Assembly: GCA_964342485.1 (NCBI GenBank)
Contig: CAYFFO010000002.1
Coordinates: 49,684 to 113,683 of the forward strand
Reading direction: 5' to 3'
Length of the DNA stretch: 64,000 bases
DNA from: CAYFFO01 sp964342485
Lineage (GTDB): Bacteria; Chloroflexota; Dehalococcoidia; Lucifugimonadales; CAJWER01
The stretch's first letter is position 1. The number at the start of each line of letters is the position of its first letter. Both the position numbers and the translations under genes were made by a program. This document shows positions 61,905 through 64,000 of the stretch, one piece after another. The notes beneath the pieces are model-generated. The model made no database searches. It was not told the DNA's origin and saw only the letters and a list, made by a program, of their open reading frames with translations.

Positions 61905-63599
61905 ATGAAATTAACAGGCTCACAAATGGTGTGTGAGAGTCTCATTCGTGAGGGAGTTGATGTAATATTTGGACTCCCAGGCGGAGCCATCTTGCCACTA
62001 TATCAAACATTGCCAGAATATCCTCAACTCCGTCATATTTTAGTCAGGCACGAGCAGGGCGCTGCACATGCAGCTGACGGTTATGCACGAGTTACTGGGA
62101 AAGCTGGAGTAGCTTGGGCTACCTCAGGGCCTGGTGCCACAAACTTAGTAACTGGTATAGCAACGGCACAAATGGACTCTATACCAATGGTTGTCATTAC
62201 TGGTCAGGTAACCCGGGCTGCGATAGGAAGTGATGCTTTCCAAGAAACCGATACAACTGGGATCACATTACCAATAACCAAGCATAATTATCTTGTTATG
62301 GAATCCAAAGATATTCCACAGATTATCAAAGAAGCTTTTCATATAGCAACCACTGGTAGGCCAGGGCCTGTATTGATAGATATTCCTAAGGATGTTCTAC
62401 AAGAAATCGACGACTTTGAATATCCAGAAGAAATTGACATACCCGGCTACAAGCCTAACCTGCAAGGCCATCCTGCGCAGATAAAACGTGCATCGCAGGT
62501 TATTTCTAAGTCTAAGCGGCCAGTAATACTCGCAGGACATGGCGTTATCTTTTCGGGAGCTTTCAGTGAAGTCCGAGCTTTGGCAGAGAAAGCTCAAATA
62601 CCAGTAATAACCACATTATTAGGTATAAGTTCCTTCCCAGATGATCATGTTCTATGTGTTGGTATGCCCGGAATGCATGGTATGGCCTATGCCAGTAAAG
62701 CAATTGAAGAAGCTGATCTTTTAGTTGCACTTGGCATGAGATTTGATGACCGGATTACTGGGAAAACCAGTGCTTTTGCATTGAATTCAAAAAAGATTCA
62801 TATAGATATAGACCCATCAGAGATAGGTAAAAACATACCCGTAGATGTCCCAATTGTTGGTGATTTAAAGCAAGTATTATTGAAGCTTAATGAACTAGTA
62901 GAACCTGCAACTCATCTTGACTGGATACAAAGAATTGAAGATTTAAAGAAATCCCATCCATCGATGACAATTAGGGAAACGGATAAGCTATTACCACAAT
63001 TCATTATCAATCAACTGTCTAAGGCAACCGATGGTAAAGCAGTAGTAGTCTCAGGAGTTGGACAACATCAGATGTGGGCAGCACAACATTATGTGTTCAA
63101 GGATCCACAAACTTGGGTATCATCTGGTGGCTCAGGAGCGATGGGATACGAAGTCCCAGGTGCCATGGGAGCAAAAGTAGGAGCACCAAATAAAACTGTG
63201 TGGTCTATTGCAGGTGATGGAGGCTTCCAAATGACCATGGCCGAACTCGCAACCATGGTTGAAAATAAAATTAACGTCAAATTTGCAATAATAAACAATT
63301 CCGTATTGGGTATGGTTCGACAATGGCAAGAATTTTTTTATGAGAAGAGCTATGTTGCAACTCAATACACTCGAAATCCTGACTTTGTTAAGCTCGCAGA
63401 AGCATTTGGCATGCTAGGCATACGAGTTACCGATAAGAGTCAAGTAATGCCTGCGATACAACAGGCAATGGATTATGACGGACCAGCCCTTATCGATTTT
63501 GTGGTTGAAGAAGAAGAAAATGTGTACCCAATGATTCCTGCTGGACAAACTATAAAAGAACTTATAGAAGAACCAATCCACGAGGAGATAAAAAAATGA
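61905..63599 (+). CDS. ilvB: Acetolactate synthase large subunit IlvB
   Basis: 564 residues. FGLPGGAILPLYQ and the ThDP glutamate in the RHEQGAAHAADGYAR stretch begin the PYR domain; MRFDDRITGK is in the FAD/central region; the C-terminal GDGGFQMTMAELATMVENKINVKFAIINN motif binds ThDP-Mg. It makes acetolactate from pyruvate for valine and leucine (and acetohydroxybutyrate for isoleucine). It has a strong AGGAGG ribosome-binding site and a leucine T-box leader. The stop overlaps the ilvH start (ATGA). Confidence 0.97.
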   Translation: MKLTGSQMVCESLIREGVDVIFGLPGGAILPLYQTLPEYPQLRHILVRHEQGAAHAADGYARVTGKAGVAWATSGPGATNLVTGIATAQMDSIPMVVITGQVTRAAIGSDAFQETDTTGITLPITKHNYLVMESKDIPQIIKEAFHIATTGRPGPVLIDIPKDVLQEIDDFEYPEEIDIPGYKPNLQGHPAQIKRASQVISKSKRPVILAGHGVIFSGAFSEVRALAEKAQIPVITTLLGISSFPDDHVLCVGMPGMHGMAYASKAIEEADLLVALGMRFDDRITGKTSAFALNSKKIHIDIDPSEIGKNIPVDVPIVGDLKQVLLKLNELVEPATHLDWIQRIEDLKKSHPSMTIRETDKLLPQFIINQLSKATDGKAVVVSGVGQHQMWAAQHYVFKDPQTWVSSGGSGAMGYEVPGAMGAKVGAPNKTVWSIAGDGGFQMTMAELATMVENKINVKFAIINNSVLGMVRQWQEFFYEKSYVATQYTRNPDFVKLAEAFGMLGIRVTDKSQVMPAIQQAMDYDGPALIDFVVEEEENVYPMIPAGQTIKELIEEPIHEEIKK

Positions 63600-64000
63600 A
63601 CTCCTTAGTACCACCTCCCCGACATACTATAACGGCTTTAGTCCAGGATAAACCTGGGGTATTAAACAGAGTGTCAAGCATGTTTAGAAGAAGGGGATTT
63701 AATATATCTAGTCTAGCTGTAGGACAGAGCGAAGAACCAGAGTTAAGTCGAATGACCTTTGTTGTAGAGGGTACCAACAAGGTTGTTGAACAAATGACTA
63801 AACACTTACACAAACTTGTTGATGTCATAAAAGTCTCAGATATCTCAGATCAAAATATAGTCTCCAGAGAATTAGCTCTTATCAAGGTTAATTCTACAAT
63901 CCAAACTAGAAGTGAAATAATGCAAATAGTTAGTGTATTTAGAGCAAACATAGTAGATGTGGCAATAGATTCACTGATAGTGGAAGTGAGCGGTGATGAA
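63596..64000 (+). CDS. ilvH: Acetolactate synthase small (regulatory) subunit IlvH, truncated by window edge
   Basis: 135 codons are present, from ATG 63596 to the last base, without a stop. The N-terminal ACT domain is clear: HTITALVQDKPGVLNRVSSM, then RRGFNISSLAVG with the valine-binding region, and MTFVVEG. The small subunit activates IlvB and gives it feedback inhibition by valine. It overlaps ilvB by four bases, so the two are coupled and under the same T-box. Confidence 0.95.
   Translation, partial: MNSLVPPPRHTITALVQDKPGVLNRVSSMFRRRGFNISSLAVGQSEEPELSRMTFVVEGTNKVVEQMTKHLHKLVDVIKVSDISDQNIVSRELALIKVNSTIQTRSEIMQIVSVFRANIVDVAIDSLIVEVSGDE

Noticed and set aside
1..64000. CRISPR arrays, tRNA/rRNA genes, insertion sequences, prophage or toxin-antitoxin genes
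   Set aside because: I looked through the intergenic regions and saw no direct-repeat arrays, no tRNA-like T-loop/cloverleaf segments and no transposase or integrase-like proteins.

Overview
The window is a 64-kb, AT-rich, gene-dense piece of bacterial chromosome. It most likely comes from a marine Chloroflexota of the SAR202/Dehalococcoidia type. That is inference, from the adjacent pair of large membrane proteins of the TIGR03663 and DUF2298/TIGR03662 families (known mainly from Chloroflexi and some archaea), an HspR-type heat-shock regulator, a NuoE/NuoF/NuoG-like set with a Chloroflexi-style cysteine-rich NuoG N-terminus, and enolase-superfamily and HpcH/HpaI enzymes typical of SAR202 catabolism. 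It is probably a metagenome assembly: both 100-N gaps are flanked by the same exactly 55-bp repeat, the signature of k-mer-overlapping contigs joined by a scaffolder. No rRNA, tRNA, CRISPR array, transposase or phage gene was seen.

Layout. 1-10.9 kb (minus strand): ftsY, two giant multi-pass membrane proteins, a YbhN-type flippase-like protein, an FAD oxidoreductase, then NuoE, NuoF and a truncated NuoG/FdhA-like protein. 11-16.5 kb (plus): thiL, apparently leaderless, a small unknown ORF, recA with a strong terminator, a CorC/CNNM-type protein and tilS. 16.5-20.1 kb (minus): a nicotinate phosphoribosyltransferase-like gene and gyrA. 20.06-20.47 kb: an unusually GC-rich, hairpin-rich intergenic region, the best candidate for an undescribed structured RNA. 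20.5-27.2 kb: mostly single genes (DUF5343, a glutamine-amidotransferase-like protein without its catalytic triad, a RidA-like/CMD pair, an M16 peptidase, a CPPED1-like phosphoesterase, a Gfo/Idh/MocA oxidoreductase, a Nudix hydrolase). 27.3-30.4 kb: hspR-grpE-dnaK with a promoter overlapped by an HspR (HAIR) operator and a strong terminator.

30.4-34 kb (minus): AcuC-like deacetylase, and a reduced fatty-acid/translation cluster yceD-rpmF-fabD-nusB-acpP. 34.3 kb: a double-cupredoxin lipoprotein. 35.4-38.6 kb (minus): a tight operon of acyl-CoA dehydrogenase, methylmalonyl-CoA epimerase, a B12-binding subunit and an enolase-superfamily enzyme. 39-46.6 kb: ruvB, a DUF1801 protein with two tandem NHL propellers and an HpcH/HpaI aldolase, then sbcC. 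46.9-50.5 kb: a heterodimeric ABC exporter with one degenerate ATP site. 50.6-54.9 kb: FAH-family protein, HU, a DAO-type oxidoreductase and an LctP permease. 55-61.3 kb: PPi-type phosphofructokinase, rhodanese, ahcY, metK (methyl cycle) and a phosphohexomutase. 61.3-64 kb: an extended -10 promoter and a T-box leader (specifier CTC, leucine) controlling ilvB-ilvH, the latter cut by the window end.

I did not find a wholly new defence or mobile system. The items most worth following up are the structured intergenic RNA at 20.2 kb, the triad-less amidotransferase, the HspR operator-promoter overlap, the leucine T-box interrupted by an assembly artefact, the variant NuoG-like N-terminus, and the membrane-protein/flippase module next to ftsY.
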